7,354 nucleotides of DNA from Alphaproteobacteria bacterium (GTDB taxonomy: Bacteria; Pseudomonadota; Alphaproteobacteria; SP197): the NCBI GenBank assembly GCA_022822575.1, contig JAJEBJ010000334.1, positions 1-7,354 on the forward strand, written 5' to 3'. Below the pieces are notes generated by a model. It did no database searches and had not been told where the DNA came from. It was given only the letters and a program-made list of their open reading frames with translations. Numbering within the stretch: the stretch's first letter is position 1; each line of letters opens with the position of its first letter. The translations under genes and the position numbers were made by a program. Positions 6,735 to 7,354 of the stretch are shown in pieces.

Positions 6735-6894
6735 GAATGGAGGACCGCTTTCCTGGAGGGGCGAACACCGATCACCATAGCTGTCATGGGCCATACCGGC
6801 GAGTCGCGATTGACCGCCCACGAGTATGGCCTTCTGCAGGGAAGTGGACTAAAGAGAACGGAACCTGACCAGACCTGCCAACGAGGATCCCGTC
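6735..6894. promoter_or_regulatory. Divergent intergenic region presumed to hold both promoters
   Basis: These 160 bases separate the start codons of the leftward oxidoreductase and the rightward aminotransferase, so promoters for both are expected here. A TTGACC box is seen at 6810-6815 (+), but I found no matching -10 element on either strand and no convincing regulator palindrome. The part from 6735 to 6821 is open in the oxidoreductase frame but does not look like that protein family. Confidence 0.35.
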
Positions 6895-7354
6895 ATGACC
6901 GTCATCCCGAACTCTCCCCACGCGCGCGATGCCGCAACTCTCATCCACCCCTATTCCAATCTGGTGACACATGAGAAGGATGGCCCGCTCATCATCGAGA
7001 AGGGCAACGGCGTCCATGTCGAGGATCTCGAAGGCAACACCTACATCGAGGGACTCGCCGGCCTGTGGTGCACATCACTCGGTTTCAACAACGAACGCCT
7101 TGTGCAGGCCGCGGCCGCACAGATGCGCAAGCTCCCCTACTACCACGCCTTCTTTCACCGCTCCTCAATGCCGTCCATCGAACTGGCCGAACGCCTGATC
7201 GACATGTCACCGGCGCCGATGGCGCGTGTCTGGTTCGCCAATTCCGGTTCCGAGGCCAACGACCACGCGGTGAAGTTCGTCTGGTACTACAACAACGCCC
7301 GCGGCAAGCCCGAAAAGAAGAAGATCATCGCCCGCCTCGGCGGTTATCACGGTA
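6895..7354 (+). CDS. Class III (omega) aminotransferase, N-terminal part, runs off the window
   Basis: PLP-dependent fold-type I aminotransferases of this class move amino groups from omega-amino acids, polyamines or other amines, usually to pyruvate. The 153 visible residues carry HPYSNL, EKGNGVHVEDLEGNTYIEG, the strongly conserved GLAGLWCTSLGF (53-64), QMRKLPYYHAFF, the PLP-phosphate loop NSGSEAND (116-123) and the GGYHG end (149-153), where the Tyr stacks on PLP. These resemble the putrescine/omega-amino acid:pyruvate group. The catalytic Lys and the substrate-determining second half lie beyond the window, so the donor cannot be named. The ATG at 6895 is supported by GAGG (6883-6886) 8 bases upstream and by family length before HPY. 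Divergent placement next to an aryl-2-oxo-acid oxidoreductase is compatible with joint amine or amino-acid catabolism, but that is inference: aromatic amino acids are usually transaminated by class I enzymes. Confidence 0.94.
   Translation, partial: MTVIPNSPHARDAATLIHPYSNLVTHEKDGPLIIEKGNGVHVEDLEGNTYIEGLAGLWCTSLGFNNERLVQAAAAQMRKLPYYHAFFHRSSMPSIELAERLIDMSPAPMARVWFANSGSEANDHAVKFVWYYNNARGKPEKKKIIARLGGYHG

Overview
The window is GC-rich with dense coding on both strands and codon use typical of a proteobacterium. The combination of a single-chain indolepyruvate ferredoxin oxidoreductase, a SoxR-type remnant and a bacterial steroid-5-alpha-reductase-like protein suggests an alphaproteobacterium, perhaps of the Rhodospirillales type. 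That placement is inference. No rRNA, tRNA, CRISPR, phage or transposase genes were recognised.

Left part, + strand (1-1326): the last 22 codons of an extended-SDR-like gene overlap the start of a 3-oxo-5-alpha-steroid 4-dehydrogenase family gene, whose reading frame is broken by an apparent single-base loss near position 169. It is followed by a decayed soxR-like gene. That remnant keeps most of the iron-sulfur region but has lost the fourth cluster cysteine, and an in-frame stop interrupts its N-terminal half. Positions 1327-1492 hold nothing I can identify.

Middle and right, - strand (6734 down to 1493), three genes point leftwards. In transcription order they are a 1152-residue fused indolepyruvate ferredoxin oxidoreductase, a 129-residue VOC/glyoxalase-fold protein, and a 324-residue homocysteine S-methyltransferase-family protein. 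The last has Ser where the family has its first zinc-binding Cys. The gaps between them (172 and 246 bases) are too wide for tight coupling. The first gap holds a strong stem-loop, and the second an imperfect 19-base palindrome next to a TTGACA box.

Right edge, + strand (6895-7354): a class III (omega) aminotransferase starts divergently from the oxidoreductase and runs off the window. The shared 160-base gap presumably holds both promoters. Transamination giving 2-oxo acids, oxidative decarboxylation of aryl 2-oxo acids to acyl-CoA, and the neighbouring small enzymes fit amino-acid or aromatic-amine catabolism, but the link is only positional. I found no convincing novel multi-gene system. 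The more unusual points are the altered zinc site, the two broken genes next to each other and the intergenic secondary structures.
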